Shown: positions 53,035 to 62,982, numbered from the stretch's first letter. The stretch: 64,000 nt of DNA from Vibrio harveyi NBRC 15634 = ATCC 14126 = KCTC 12724 (GCF_001591145.1 NZ_BCUF01000023.1:1-64000); one strand, 5' to 3'. Translations and numbers: made by a program. Notes: generated by a model from the sequence alone, not told the origin.

Positions 53035-54435
53035 TTAGTACGCATTTGAACCTGTAAATCCTTTGAATATCGTCAGGAAGATGATTTTGATGTCCATCCA
53101 AACTGACCATTGGTGGATGTAATCCAAATCGAACTCGACACGCTTTTCCATTTTATCGAGTGTATCGGTCTCACCACGGTAGCCATTGATTTGTGCCCAG
53201 CCTGTGATGCCTGGTTTTACTTTGTGTCTTAGCATGTAACGGTCGACGATTTGGCGATATTCCTCATTGTGTGAAACCGCATGCGGACGCGGACCGACAA
53301 TCGACATCGTGCCTTGCAGAACATTGATAAACTGGGGCAGTTCATCAAGAGAAGTGCGACGTAGGAACCCACCAAATGGTGTAATGCGAGGATCGTTTTT
53401 GGTGGCTTGTTTTACGTCGTTCCCTTGCTCCATCGTGGTCATTGAACGGAACTTCCAAACTTCAATTTTTCTGCCATCCAATCCGTAGCGGAATTGCTTA
53501 AAGATAACCGGACCTTTAGATGTAACTTTAATGCCGATAGCAATTGCGAGTAGGATTGGTGAAATAAGAAGCAAGATAATGCTTGATAAAACAATATCTT
53601 CTAGACGTTTTACCCATGATGAAATACCAGCGAAAGGTGTATCGAAAACGCTGAGTGTTTGAACTTGACCTATTTGATCCCAACGAGAGTGCAGTAAGTT
53701 ATAGGTAAAGAAATCAGGGATAAGGTAAGTGTTCGCCGTGGTGTCTGAAAACTGAGTCAGGAATGATGCAATACGCTCGTTAGCGTGCATTGGCATAGCG
53801 ATATAAACGTAATCCACTTCACCGCGTTTAGCTCGTTCTAAGGCTAGACCAACATTGCCTTTTATTGGGTATTCGGATTCTGGCAATCGGTCTTTAGAGC
53901 GCTCATCGTAGAAACCATCAAATAAGACACCATGCTCTGTGTGGCTTTCTAGTTCATTTGCAAGTGTTAAACCGTGTGGCGTTTGACCAATAATGATTGC
54001 AGTTCTAGTGTTGTAGCCCATCTTTCTCATGTATGCCAAGACAGCACGAAACGCAACGCGCCAAGAAAGAAGTAGCACTGGTGTAATTAAGAACCAAGAT
54101 GCAAGAATGTAGCGCTCGAACAAGACATGTACTTGAGAAAAGTACAGAACCATAAACAGGAAGGTGCAGGTCACTAACCATGAAATGCACAGGATAAATA
54201 TTTGTTCTTTAAATGAACTGGTGCGCCAAGAACGATATAGCTTTCCGCTCTCAGCCATGATGAGGAAAGAAACGCTGCCTACGAAAGATAGGATAACGTA
54301 ATCTTTGTAGAGTGACGTGTTGGCATCTTTGACAACCAAAAACAGCATAAACGAGACGATGACTACGAGATCAGAGATGCGGTATAAAAATGCGAATTCC
54401 ATCTCATGAGAACGTATGAGTCCTTTGTGTTTCAT
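53035..54435 (-). CDS. cpsA: Undecaprenyl-phosphate sugar phosphotransferase (initiating enzyme)
   Basis: A 466-residue membrane enzyme of the WbaP/WcaJ type that starts repeat-unit synthesis by transferring a sugar phosphate to undecaprenyl phosphate. Four membrane segments at the N-terminus (about 10-115), a Rossmann-like middle domain (about 140-250), one membrane hairpin (about 275-300) and the catalytic domain with VWKFRSMTTMEQGND, RRTSLDELPQFINVLQG and SIVGPRPHA. First gene of the operon; its stop overlaps the alternative cpsB start. The ops element lies 20 bases upstream of the ATG, so transcript elongation is probably RfaH-dependent. Confidence 0.93.
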   Translation of the reverse strand: MKHKGLIRSHEMEFAFLYRISDLVVIVSFMLFLVVKDANTSLYKDYVILSFVGSVSFLIMAESGKLYRSWRTSSFKEQIFILCISWLVTCTFLFMVLYFSQVHVLFERYILASWFLITPVLLLSWRVAFRAVLAYMRKMGYNTRTAIIIGQTPHGLTLANELESHTEHGVLFDGFYDERSKDRLPESEYPIKGNVGLALERAKRGEVDYVYIAMPMHANERIASFLTQFSDTTANTYLIPDFFTYNLLHSRWDQIGQVQTLSVFDTPFAGISSWVKRLEDIVLSSIILLLISPILLAIAIGIKVTSKGPVIFKQFRYGLDGRKIEVWKFRSMTTMEQGNDVKQATKNDPRITPFGGFLRRTSLDELPQFINVLQGTMSIVGPRPHAVSHNEEYRQIVDRYMLRHKVKPGITGWAQINGYRGETDTLDKMEKRVEFDLDYIHQWSVWMDIKIIFLTIFKGFTGSNAY

Positions 54436-54454
54436 AACCTAATTTCCCTTAAGA

Positions 54455-54466
54455 CACGCTACCGCC
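54455..54466 (-). promoter_or_regulatory. RfaH ops element upstream of the cps operon
   Basis: On the minus strand the sequence reads GGCGGTAGCGTG, a perfect match to the operon polarity suppressor of E. coli. It lies in the leader of cpsA, 20 bases before the start codon. ops pauses RNA polymerase and recruits RfaH, which is needed for long polysaccharide operons. Confidence 0.88.
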
Positions 54467-54792
54467 ATTGGGTGTCGTTTCCCAATATCCGTGTCGTTAA
54501 CGCTTTTTAGTGATAAATAAAATGTGTTTGTCGGTGACCGCAGAAAACCGATCTATCAATCACCATAATTCGGAAATTAGTTTAAAAATTCGCTCTGTTT
54601 AGGTAAGTGGAAATAAGAATGAAATTTAGACCTTCGGCTAATATTGGCAGTTTAGGAAAAACTTAATACTTGTCTGAGTAGGGCGGGTAAAAGTACTAAT
54701 CGTAAAGGATTGAAAAGAAACTAAGGTTTTAATTTGCTTATGGTCTATCGAATTAATTCTTAGGACGGAAAATTAATACGTTAGTTTCGGAA
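54467..54792. promoter_or_regulatory. cps operon promoter region
   Basis: About 325 AT-rich bases between the ops element and the malK terminator, without any ORF. Contains TTGACA-like and TAATAT-like sequences but no clearly best promoter. In related Vibrio this type of operon is controlled by cyclic-di-GMP-responsive regulators (from knowledge of the family); I cannot see their sites. Confidence 0.5.
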
Positions 54793-54822
54793 ATAAAAAA
54801 TCCCTCTCGAATGAGAGGGATT
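54793..54822 (-). terminator. Rho-independent terminator after malK
   Basis: Ten-base stem aatccctctc / gagagggatt with loop gaat; read on the minus strand it is followed by TTTTTTATTT. It lies about 27 bases after the malK stop. Confidence 0.9.
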
Positions 54823-54848
54823 GGTAGCAAGCAAAGGTGAAAGAAGTT

Positions 54849-55967
54849 TTACTCGAAATCTACGCCGTTTTCTTTATGTAGTCGGCGGCATGCGCGACCA
54901 TCGCTGTGGAATAGGTGACAACGATGTGCAGGGATACCGATTTCTAGTTTGTCACCAGACTCTACTGGTAGTGTATCTGGTTGACGGTAGATAACGTCTG
55001 CGTCCGCACCTTCTAGGTTTAGGTAAACTTGAGTCTCGTTACCTAGTTTCTCTACGATCATCACTTCACCGTGAATTGTCGCATCAGCGTCAACGGCTTG
55101 AACTAAGTGCTCTGGGCGAATACCTAGTGACATACGGTCACCGCGGTTCACCGTCGTACCATCTACTGGGATCCAGAATGATACACCGTTAGAAAGTTGT
55201 ACTTTTACGCGCTCTGATTCGACTTCGTCAATGAAAACACTCATGAAGTTCATCTTTGGTGAACCAATGAAACCAGCAACAAAACGGTTTTGTGGGTAGT
55301 GGTAAAGCTCTAATGGCTTACCAACTTGTGATACATAACCACCATCAAGAACGACAATTTTGTCAGCCATTGTCATCGCTTCAACCTGATCGTGCGTAAC
55401 GTAGATCATGGTACAACCAAGCTGGCGTTGTAGCTTCGTGATTTGCGCACGCATGTTTACGCGCAGTGCTGCGTCCAAGTTCGATAATGGTTCATCAAGA
55501 AGGAATACATCTGGTTGAGACACAAGCGTACGACCGATCGCAACACGTTGACGTTGACCACCAGAAAGTGCTTTTGGTTGACGCTCTAGCAGGTGACCCA
55601 ACTGTAGAATTTCTGCTGCGTGTTCAACACGCTTATCGATTTCAGCTTTGTCAGCTTTTGCTAGTTTCAGACCAAATGACATGTTGTCATATAGGTTTAG
55701 GTGTGGGTAAAGAGCATAAGACTGGAACACCATACCAACACCACGTTTGGATGGTTCTACGTCATTCATGCGCTGGTCACCAATATACAAATCACCTGAA
55801 GTAATGTCTTCAAGACCGGCAATACAACGTAGCAGGGTAGATTTACCACAACCTGATGGACCTACGAAAACAACGAATTCACCTTCGTTGATCTCTAGAT
55901 CTACGTTCTTAGAAATCAGTACGTCGCCATACGCTTTACAAACATTTTTTAACGTGACACTCGCCAT
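54849..55967 (-). CDS. malK: Maltose/maltodextrin ABC transporter ATPase MalK
   Basis: A 372-residue ATPase. Walker A is GPSGCGKST (about 36-44), the Q-loop [10 protein letters not shown] near 82, signature LSGGQRQRV (about 135-143), Walker [13 protein letters not shown] with the H-loop THDQVEAM near 192. The C-terminal regulatory domain (about 235-372) with [12 protein letters not shown] is the EIIA-Glc/MalT-binding type found in MalK. It energises MalFG in the cytoplasm. It is divergent from malE with MalT-like boxes between, and has its own terminator. Confidence 0.95.
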   Translation of the reverse strand: MASVTLKNVCKAYGDVLISKNVDLEINEGEFVVFVGPSGCGKSTLLRCIAGLEDITSGDLYIGDQRMNDVEPSKRGVGMVFQSYALYPHLNLYDNMSFGLKLAKADKAEIDKRVEHAAEILQLGHLLERQPKALSGGQRQRVAIGRTLVSQPDVFLLDEPLSNLDAALRVNMRAQITKLQRQLGCTMIYVTHDQVEAMTMADKIVVLDGGYVSQVGKPLELYHYPQNRFVAGFIGSPKMNFMSVFIDEVESERVKVQLSNGVSFWIPVDGTTVNRGDRMSLGIRPEHLVQAVDADATIHGEVMIVEKLGNETQVYLNLEGADADVIYRQPDTLPVESGDKLEIGIPAHRCHLFHSDGRACRRLHKENGVDFE

Positions 55968-56635
55968 GTAGCTCGTCCTCGATCAATTTTTATTATTCAC
56001 CGCTCATCATTATATGAATTATCTAGCGAGCAGTAACAGTAGGAATCGGTAAGTTATTGGGATTGGTAAGAAAAACAGGGTAGCGCTCCAAATGTCCTGA
56101 ACTGGAGCACTACCCATCATAGCCAAATACGAGTTTCTCTCCCCCACATTATTCGTGTTGTCTCCCCCGTGAAATAATTACCACAAACAACACCAATAAT
56201 GACATTCCACTCGTATGGCAATGAAAAACCAGCAAATCTTTTCACCTATAGGGTAGGTACTGCTGGGAAAGGGTTCTTACCATCCACTCTTGGATGACTG
56301 CAGTTTCTAAGATTGTGTTCACTGCTACATCCTCCTAATCGAAATAATTGTAGGGGGAGTAGGCGGGGAGGAGTCAAAAAGGAGGAGTAGAGTGGGAGTT
56401 GGGCTGAAATCACATTATTGCGTGACCTAAAGTTGAAACCGATCACAGGAAGTATTCATTTTGTGATTTGAGTCTCTAACCCTTGGCGATTCAGATCACG
56501 AAAATACGTCATAATTGCAAGGGCGTAGGGATTAGGAGGATGAGACATATAGGATTATTTCAGATGATATATGTCGAAATACGGCTGAACCTCAATGGAC
56601 TAGCCCTACATCAAAAATATAAAAAGGATACGAAC
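55968..56635. promoter_or_regulatory. Divergent malK-malE control region with MalT-like boxes
   Basis: About 670 non-coding bases. Sequences resembling the MalT box (GGGGA-G/T-GAGG) are ggggagtagg (56354-56363), ggggaggagt (56365-56374) and aaggaggagt (56379-56388). A weaker taggaggatg occurs at 56533-56542 (plus) and 56328-56337 (minus); with three more bases, gattaggaggatg, these form a 13-bp inverted pair. On the malK side, TCTCCCCC occurs at 56138 and again at 56161. Divergent malE/malK promoters with a series of MalT boxes are known from E. coli. ORF-like stretches here are not genes. Confidence 0.7.
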
Positions 56636-57814
56636 ATGAAAAAATTAAGCGCTGTAGCACTAGGTACTCTTGTTGCTTTGGGTTCTTTTGGTGCTAATGC
56701 TGCCATCGAAGAAGGACAACTGACTATCTGGATCAACGGCGACAAAGGCTATAACGGTCTTGCTGAAGTTGGTAAGAAGTTTGAAGAAGACACTGGCATC
56801 AAGGTAACAGTGGCTCACCCAGACGGTCTACAAGACAAGTTCCCTCAAACTGCAGCGACAGGTGATGGTCCTGATATCGTATTCTGGGCTCACGACCGTT
56901 TCGGTGGCTACGCAGAATCTGGTCTACTAGCTGAAATCAAACCATCTAAAGAAATTCAAGACGGCATCGTTGATTTTGCATGGGATGCAGTTCGTTACGA
57001 CGGCAAACTTATCGGTTACCCAGTAGCAGTTGAGTCTCTATCTCTAATCTACAACAAAGACCTTGTTCCAAACCCACCTAAGACTTGGGAAGAAGTAGCA
57101 GCGCTAGATGCGAAGCTTAAGAAAGACGGTAAGTCTGCGATCATGTGGAACCTAAAAGAACCGTACTTCACATGGCCACTAATGGCAGCTGATGGCGGCT
57201 ACGCGTTTAAATACACATCTGAAGGTTACGACATTAAAGATGCTGGTATCGCGAAGGAAGGCGTGAAAGACGCGATGAACTTCGTTAAAGGTCTAGTAGA
57301 CAAAGGCGTAATCTCTGCGGATATGGACTACTCAGTATCAGAGTCTGCGTTCAACCAAGGTACTGCAGCAATGACTATCAACGGTCCGTGGTCTTGGGGC
57401 AACATCGAGAAGTCTGGCATCAACTACGGTGTAACAACACTGCCTAAATTCCAAGGTCAGTCTTCTAAGCCATTCGTTGGTGTACTAACTGCTGGTATCA
57501 GCACTGCATCACCTAACAAAGACCTAGCGGTAGAGTTCATCGAGAACTACCTACTAACTAACGATGGTCTACGTATGGTTAACAACGACAAGCCTCTAGG
57601 TGCAGTAGCGCTTAACTCATTCCAACGTGAGCTAGATTCAGATACTCGTATCGCAGCAACAATGGACAACGCGATGAACGGTGAAATCATGCCAAACATC
57701 CCACAAATGAATGCATTCTGGGGTGCAGCTAAGAACGCTATCATCAACGTTGTTGACGGTCGTCAAACTGTAGATGCTGCTCTAGCAGATGCAGAAAAAC
57801 AAATGACTAAATAA
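56636..57814 (+). CDS. malE: Maltose/maltodextrin-binding protein MalE
   Basis: A 392-residue periplasmic binding protein with signal peptide [20 protein letters not shown], cleaved near ANA. The mature protein starts [19 protein letters not shown] and keeps the maltose-binding pattern: [34 protein letters not shown], and [18 protein letters not shown]. It delivers maltose and maltodextrins to MalFGK. The start at ATG 56636 has AAGGATACG ahead; an in-frame extension to 56483 has no signal-peptide sense. Codon use is strongly biased, as for an abundant protein. Confidence 0.96.
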   Translation: MKKLSAVALGTLVALGSFGANAAIEEGQLTIWINGDKGYNGLAEVGKKFEEDTGIKVTVAHPDGLQDKFPQTAATGDGPDIVFWAHDRFGGYAESGLLAEIKPSKEIQDGIVDFAWDAVRYDGKLIGYPVAVESLSLIYNKDLVPNPPKTWEEVAALDAKLKKDGKSAIMWNLKEPYFTWPLMAADGGYAFKYTSEGYDIKDAGIAKEGVKDAMNFVKGLVDKGVISADMDYSVSESAFNQGTAAMTINGPWSWGNIEKSGINYGVTTLPKFQGQSSKPFVGVLTAGISTASPNKDLAVEFIENYLLTNDGLRMVNNDKPLGAVALNSFQRELDSDTRIAATMDNAMNGEIMPNIPQMNAFWGAAKNAIINVVDGRQTVDAALADAEKQMTK

Positions 57815-57894
57815 TTCAGTAATACCCTTTTTAAGGAGGGGGCAACTCCTCCTTACTTTTCTATATTTATCCTATATTCGCTAGCAGGTTCCCT

Positions 57895-59469
57895 ATGCAG
57901 TCAGTTCAAGGTACAGATGCTATGACAGCACCAGAAGCCAGCCTACCAAGCAGCAAAAAAGTGTTCACCAAATGGGCACTATTGGGCACAGTCGGCATTA
58001 TCAATGGCTACGCAACTATCTTAATGTATTCTCGCGGTGAGATTGCGTTTGCGCTACTTACGATCATTCTAACCGCATTAGCGCTATTCATTTTTGGTAG
58101 TAAGAAAACTTACGCTCACCGATACATCTACCCTGGTATTGCCGGGATGATTCTATTCATCCTGTTCCCTTTGGCATATACCGTCGGTCTGGCGTTTACT
58201 AACTACAGCGCGAAAAACCAGCTTTCTTTCGATCGTGCACAGACTGTACTGTTAGACAGAACTTATCAGAGTGGTGAAAGTTTCCCATTCACTCTGTACA
58301 AGACTGAGCAAGGTCATCAAATTGTTGTGAAGAAAGGCGACGAGCTATTAGCAACGCCAACCTTCCAACTTGACGGCTTCTCTGCAACGGATCTTGATTT
58401 AGCGCCTATCAATGAAGCGACTGGTGACAAAGAGCCAATCAAAACTATCGTTAAGAACCGCAGTGCACTAAGCAGCGTTGACTTGCACCTTCCAAGCGGC
58501 GATGACATTCGTATGAGCGGTCTACGTAAGTTCGCAGCTGTGGTTCCGCTATACACACTTCAAGATGATGGCGAATCACTGTTCAACAACCGTACTCAAG
58601 AACTATTGCGTCCAAACATGGATGTGGGTTACTACCAACCCGTTGATGAGAATGGTCAGTTTGTTGGCAACACAGTTTCTCCTGGTTTTGTCGTAAACAT
58701 TGGCACAGATAACTTTGAGCGAGTTTGGAAAGACGACGGCATCAAAGAGCCTTTCATCAGTATCTTCATCTGGACGGTCGTATTCTCAATCCTGACGGTT
58801 GTGTTCACGCTAGTTATTGGCTTAGTTCTAGCGAGTGTTGTTCAGTGGGAGGAGCTGAAAGGTCGAGCAGTGTACCGAGTACTTTTGATTCTGCCTTATG
58901 CGGTTCCGGCGTTTATCTCAATCCTAATCTTTAAAGGTCTCTTCAACCAAAGCTTTGGTGAGATCAACATGGTATTGAACGCTATCTTTGGTATTAGCCC
59001 ATCTTGGTTCTCTGACCCATTCCTAGCGAAAACCATGGTAATGATCGTGAACACTTGGCTTGGTTTCCCTTACATGATGATTCTATGTATGGGTCTACTA
59101 AAAGCGATTCCTGATGACCTTTATGAAGCGTCTGCAATCGATGGGGCGAACTTCGTCCAAAACTTCATGAAAGTAACGTTACCTATGATGATTAAACCTC
59201 TGACTCCACTACTGATTGCGAGCTTTGCGTTTAACTTCAACAACTTCGTAATGATTCAGCTATTGACTGGCGGTGGTCCAAACATGATTGGTACTTCTGA
59301 GCCAGCGGGTTACACCGACCTACTAGTAAGCTACACGTACCGTATCGCGTTTGAAGGTGCAGGTGGTCAAGACTTCGGTCTAGCAAGTGCAATCGCAACG
59401 CTTATCTTCCTATTGGTTGGCGCGCTAGCACTATTGAACCTACGTTTCACTAAGCTATCTCAGGACTAA
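57895..59469 (+). CDS. malF: Maltose transporter permease MalF
   Basis: A 524-residue permease. Three N-terminal membrane segments, a large periplasmic P2 loop (about 115-275) as in E. coli MalF, and the remaining helices carrying the EAA loop (LYEASAIDGANFVQNFMKVTLP near 400-425) that docks on MalK. The GGPNMIGTSEPAGYTDLLVSY segment is a maltose-permease mark. Follows malE by 80 bases and precedes malG by 12. Confidence 0.95.
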   Translation: MQSVQGTDAMTAPEASLPSSKKVFTKWALLGTVGIINGYATILMYSRGEIAFALLTIILTALALFIFGSKKTYAHRYIYPGIAGMILFILFPLAYTVGLAFTNYSAKNQLSFDRAQTVLLDRTYQSGESFPFTLYKTEQGHQIVVKKGDELLATPTFQLDGFSATDLDLAPINEATGDKEPIKTIVKNRSALSSVDLHLPSGDDIRMSGLRKFAAVVPLYTLQDDGESLFNNRTQELLRPNMDVGYYQPVDENGQFVGNTVSPGFVVNIGTDNFERVWKDDGIKEPFISIFIWTVVFSILTVVFTLVIGLVLASVVQWEELKGRAVYRVLLILPYAVPAFISILIFKGLFNQSFGEINMVLNAIFGISPSWFSDPFLAKTMVMIVNTWLGFPYMMILCMGLLKAIPDDLYEASAIDGANFVQNFMKVTLPMMIKPLTPLLIASFAFNFNNFVMIQLLTGGGPNMIGTSEPAGYTDLLVSYTYRIAFEGAGGQDFGLASAIATLIFLLVGALALLNLRFTKLSQD

Positions 59470-59481
59470 GGAGTAACGACC

Positions 59482-60372
59482 ATGGCTATAGTACAAGGTA
59501 AATCTTTAAAGTACCGTGTATGGGCGACCCATATTGCTCTTTGGGCTTTCCTGTCACTGATTATTTTCCCACTGCTGATGATCATTGCGATCTCATTCCG
59601 TGAGGGTAACTTTGCAACGGGTAGTCTGATTCCAGACAACCCATCGCTAGAGCACTGGAAGTTAGCACTAGGCTTCTCGGTAACAAATGCAGATGGTTCT
59701 GTAACACCGCCTCCATTCCCAGTACTAACTTGGCTTTGGAACTCAGTAAAAGTTGCGGGTATCACGTCAATCCTTATCGTGGCACTGTCAACAACTTCGG
59801 CTTACGCGTTTGCACGGCTACGCTTCAAAGGTAAGAACACCATCTTGAAAGCGATGATGATCTTCCAAATGTTCCCGGCGGTACTTGCGCTTGTGGCTCT
59901 TTACGCATTGTTTGACAAACTAGGTCAGTACATTCCGTTCCTGGGGTTAAACACGCACGGTGGTTTGATCTTCTCTTACCTAGGTGGTATTGCACTGCAC
60001 GTGTGGACCATTAAAGGTTACTTTGAGACGATTGATAACTCGCTAGAAGAGGCCGCGGCATTGGATGGTGCTACGCCATGGCAAGCGTTCCGTTTGGTAC
60101 TACTACCACTATCTGTGCCAATTCTAGCTGTAGTGTTCATCTTGTCATTTATCGGTGTTGTAGGTGAGGTACCGGTAGCATCTCTACTACTTTCTGATGT
60201 AAACTCCTACACACTAGCAGTTGGTATGCAGCAGTACCTATACCCGCAGAACTATCTATGGGGTGATTTCGCAGCTGCAGCAGTATTGTCTGCACTACCA
60301 ATTACAATCGTATTCTTGCTTGCACAACGCTGGTTAGTCGGTGGTCTGACAGCTGGTGGTGTGAAAGGATAA
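59482..60372 (+). CDS. malG: Maltose transporter permease MalG
   Basis: A 296-residue permease with six membrane segments. The EAA loop is [21 protein letters not shown] near 190-210; the C-terminus [11 protein letters not shown] reaches into the MalK dimer, as in E. coli. An AGGAGTAACGACC ribosome-binding site directly follows the malF stop. Last gene of malEFG; a hairpin terminator follows at 60405. Confidence 0.95.
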   Translation: MAIVQGKSLKYRVWATHIALWAFLSLIIFPLLMIIAISFREGNFATGSLIPDNPSLEHWKLALGFSVTNADGSVTPPPFPVLTWLWNSVKVAGITSILIVALSTTSAYAFARLRFKGKNTILKAMMIFQMFPAVLALVALYALFDKLGQYIPFLGLNTHGGLIFSYLGGIALHVWTIKGYFETIDNSLEEAAALDGATPWQAFRLVLLPLSVPILAVVFILSFIGVVGEVPVASLLLSDVNSYTLAVGMQQYLYPQNYLWGDFAAAAVLSALPITIVFLLAQRWLVGGLTAGGVKG

Positions 60373-60404
60373 TCTCAGTTGGTCTCTGAGAGAAAAGAAT
60401 AACT

Positions 60405-60438
60405 AGAAAAGGGCGACCAAATGGTCGCCCTTATATTT
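60405..60438 (+). terminator. Terminator after malG
   Basis: Eleven-base stem aagggcgacca / tggtcgccctt with a two-base loop plus TATATTT. Confidence 0.82.
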
Positions 60439-60741
60439 AGCATCGATATTACGCTTTTGGTTTGGCCGCCGATCAGTAATATCAGGCTTTATTGGCGTTA
60501 CGCATAGCTGGCTGTTAGCTTAGTTCCTTACGCTTTAATCACTAACAGTTTCTTGTAACCATAACCTGAGTCTCGACTCAGGTTTTTTTATACCCGTAGA
60601 ATCTCTATGCTTTCTTGTTTCCGATACAGACTAACCAGTTTGCAATGGATTACACAGTGACATCAGAATGCCCTGCGTATCACTTCACAGAATTAATTTA
60701 AGCGTATTTAGAGGGAAGGAGCTGGATTTTCTGAGAAAGCG
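60439..60741. other. Intergenic region that may encode a small RNA
   Basis: About 300 bases between malG and the orphan 109-residue ORF. It has no ORF. Bases about 60470-60562 lead into a textbook terminator on the plus strand, which would fit a small RNA of about 100-130 nt, or just a backup terminator. The stretch 60600-60741 shows nothing clear. Confidence 0.4.
60563..60590 (+). terminator. Second plus-strand terminator downstream of malG
   Basis: Nine-base stem aacctgagt / actcaggtt with loop ctcg followed by TTTTTT. It lies 130 bases beyond the malG terminator with no ORF in between. Confidence 0.85.
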
Positions 60742-61071
60742 TTAAAACTCGCGGCTAGAGGGAGCACAGCCTACATATTGAAGTAAGGTATATAAACTTT
60801 CTTGCTGTAGAGCAACACGGCGGAATAGATCGGCAAAAGTTGAGTCACCACCAAAACAAGTTTGTATGTAATGGTTAATTTCTTCTTCGTTATAGCCTTC
60901 GACATACATGGTTCTGACCCACTGATATTCGACCGCTTTTAAATTGGTTAATGTATTTTCACTTAACGTGGTCTTTTTTAAGCTCAAGATCCAAACTCTA
61001 CCCAACACCAAAATTGTGGGTGGATTTAACCAAATCAAAGTGAAAGATTTATGACAATTTGAACCTGGCAT
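60742..61071 (-). CDS. Hypothetical small protein
   Basis: A possible 109-residue protein I do not recognise. The C-terminal 60 residues (EYQWVRTMYVEGYNEEEINHYI, then FADLFRRVALQQESLYTLLQ) have a normal helical composition; the first 30 are less protein-like, so the true start may be internal. A cysteine pair and no signal peptide or membrane segment. Single gene flanked by terminators and a palindrome. Might be spurious. Confidence 0.5.
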   Translation of the reverse strand: MPGSNCHKSFTLIWLNPPTILVLGRVWILSLKKTTLSENTLTNLKAVEYQWVRTMYVEGYNEEEINHYIQTCFGGDSTFADLFRRVALQQESLYTLLQYVGCAPSSREF

Positions 61072-61107
61072 GAAGTGAATGACAGAACCATGACATTACT
61101 TCACGGG

Positions 61108-61140
61108 TACACCCAAGTGTCTGGAGGACACTTGGGTATA
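61108..61140. repeat. 33-bp palindrome with ends like the 262-bp element
   Basis: acccaagtgtc (61111-61121) and gacacttgggt (61127-61137) form a perfect 11-bp inverted repeat around tggag. The outer TACACCCAAGT..ACTTGGGTATA closely matches the inverted ends at 34910 and 35171. No T run on either strand. It lies ten bases beyond the thioesterase stop. Confidence 0.7.
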
Positions 61141-61149
61141 TAAGTTGAT

Positions 61150-61635
61150 TTATTTGAGATATTTGACGTGAGCTTCCATTTCTTCGCCAATCTGCTTGCG
61201 CATATTCATTAGGCGAATAGCCGATTGTTCGAGCGCTTTATCTTCTTCAGACTCCGGTATCCACTTAGGAACATCAGTTGGCTTTCCGTCTTCGTCAACC
61301 GCAACCATGATGACGATGCAATGTGTTGTAAGGCGGTTTTTCAATTCTTTTGGATCGCTAGCTTGTACATCAATAGCAATGTGCATTGAACTGCGCCCCG
61401 TATAAATGACCTTGGCACTGACCTCGACTAAATTCCCAACATGAATTGGGGCGACAAAGCGAATACCACCTGCGTACGCGGTAATGCAGTATTTTCCACT
61501 CCAAGCTGCACTGCATGCGTAAGCTGCTAAATCGATCCACTTCATTACGGCGCCGCCGTGTACTTTGCCACCGAAGTTTACGTCTCCAGGTTCTGCAAGA
61601 AAACGAAGGGTAATGTCTCTTTGACCACTGCTCAT
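61150..61635 (-). CDS. Acyl-CoA thioesterase (hotdog fold, YciA-like)
   Basis: A 161-residue single hotdog-domain thioesterase. DVNFGGKVHGGAVMKWIDLAAY (about 18-39) is the active-site helix; the aspartate in WIDLAAY is the likely catalytic residue. RSSMHIAIDVQASDP and IVIMVAVDEDGKP follow the acyl-CoA hydrolase pattern, and the C-terminal PKWIPESEEDKAL extension is common in the family. Hydrolyses fatty acyl-CoA in the cytoplasm. The substrate range is unknown. Confidence 0.92.
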   Translation of the reverse strand: MSSGQRDITLRFLAEPGDVNFGGKVHGGAVMKWIDLAAYACSAAWSGKYCITAYAGGIRFVAPIHVGNLVEVSAKVIYTGRSSMHIAIDVQASDPKELKNRLTTHCIVIMVAVDEDGKPTDVPKWIPESEEDKALEQSAIRLMNMRKQIGEEMEAHVKYLK

Positions 61636-62073
61636 CTGTCATTCCTTTGTGCGTTGTTTAGCTTCAATGTAACAGCAATGCAACGACTCTTAAATACGTC
61701 AGCAAAACATTTATCACATCAGTGTCGCTTCGAGTTGGATTAAGCAATCCGAAAGCTGGCTAAAAATCCTTCAAAAATCGAGTTTTATCATTTTATAGAT
61801 AAAACATAAGTCACACTTATTAAAAAAATACGCTATTGATAAAAAGCGCACTAATTCAATTAATTGAATATCTGTTTTGTTGTTTATCTTATTTTTGAGA
61901 ATGATGTGTCTTTGTTTGTAAGGGTTGTGTAAGGATCTGTAATTGTGGAATTAATATCACATAATTTTATTTGTGAATAAATATTCATTGGGAATGCTAT
62001 TTGGTGATTGTTTGCTCAATTGCATACGGTTTAATTATTTCGTATGGTTCTGCCCGTTTTTAAATAACACTTT
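61636..62073. other. AT-rich intergenic region before the lipoprotein operon
   Basis: About 440 bases between divergent genes, strongly AT-rich from 61760 to 62040. A perfect 8-bp inverted repeat gttttatc / gataaaac (61782-61789, 61798-61805) is present. No ORF. The promoter of the rightward operon must lie here, and no strong ribosome-binding site precedes ATG 62074. Confidence 0.5.
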
Positions 62074-62982
62074 ATGGTTAGTCTCTTGTTCCGTTTTTTA
62101 AGTCTTAGTTTAGCTATCTCACTAATTAGTATAAAGATATATGCAGGGGTGGACTCTGGGTATCTGTATGCTTCAGGGTTTGGTGACGCTGAACATGTAG
62201 CTCTAAAAGATGCTAAGAAGCAATTGGCACTTAACTTGATTAGTGTTATCGAAGTGAATGAAAAGTCATCTATTGTTAAGACTTCCCATGGTGTTGACTC
62301 CTCTTTTTCTCAGGATTCATCCATACATTCACTTCCAATTGAAATCCCTCACTTGGAAGTTTTAAGTCATGAATGTGGCGAGAAAGGTTGTGAGTATCGC
62401 TATCGGCTGAGTAAGAAAACCTGGCAGAAACAGGTTGAGCATGATTTGACGGTCTCGTACCAAACGGCTGCGATAAAACTTAAAAATCTCAACAACAACT
62501 GGCGTGGTGTGAAGGACTACTTTCATGCTGAAGAGCTAATGACGAAAAGTGCCGTTCAGCTCGATATGCTCGGTATTTTAGATTCCGATGCTGCACAGTC
62601 ATACCGTGCACAACACCTACAGATTAGCGAAACGATGAACGCGAAGAGAGAAATGCTCTCGATTTCGTTTGTCGCATCGAATGATGCTTTTTCTCATCAA
62701 ATTCACGAGTTGCTATCACGTCACGCATTTGCGTCGAATCATGGTGGCATCTCCGTTTATATCAAGACGAAATCCCAGCAGGGACGACAAGGGAAAGACT
62801 TTGTCGCCAAGCAAAGTATTCAACTTAAAGTCTTCGATTCAAATTCATCTCATATGGTGACCCAAAAGGTGATCACCGTGTTAGGTAAATCCCAAGCTAG
62901 CTCTGCGGCGGCAAAACACGCTGCTGAGCAAAAAATAATTAAAAAGCTTACTAATAAATCTATCTATTCAGTATTGATCTAA
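62074..62982 (+). CDS. Secreted LPP20-like protein
   Basis: A 302-residue exported protein. A hydrophobic signal segment (LFRFLSLSLAISLISI) is followed by YLYASGFGDAEHVALKDAKKQ, the LPP20/FlgP-type fold in which alanine-rich helix residues pack on a sheet. The middle (about 85-115) has a short CGEKGCEY pair that may form a disulphide. The C-terminal half has a second alpha/beta repeat (VYIKTKSQQG, SSAAAKHAAEQK). No lipobox is visible. First gene of an operon with two lipoproteins, 11 bases ahead of the next. Function unknown. Confidence 0.8.
   Translation: MVSLLFRFLSLSLAISLISIKIYAGVDSGYLYASGFGDAEHVALKDAKKQLALNLISVIEVNEKSSIVKTSHGVDSSFSQDSSIHSLPIEIPHLEVLSHECGEKGCEYRYRLSKKTWQKQVEHDLTVSYQTAAIKLKNLNNNWRGVKDYFHAEELMTKSAVQLDMLGILDSDAAQSYRAQHLQISETMNAKREMLSISFVASNDAFSHQIHELLSRHAFASNHGGISVYIKTKSQQGRQGKDFVAKQSIQLKVFDSNSSHMVTQKVITVLGKSQASSAAAKHAAEQKIIKKLTNKSIYSVLI

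Noticed and set aside
56350..56400. Possible G-quadruplex in the mal control region
   Set aside because: The G runs are of unequal length (5, 2, 4, 2) and cannot form a stable three-tetrad structure; MalT boxes explain the pattern better.
56483..56635. 51-residue upstream extension of MalE
   Set aside because: ATG 56636 is followed by a perfect signal peptide and preceded by a ribosome-binding site.
62669..62860. Small open frame inside the LPP20-like gene
   Set aside because: Shadow of the real gene in another frame, without a ribosome-binding site.
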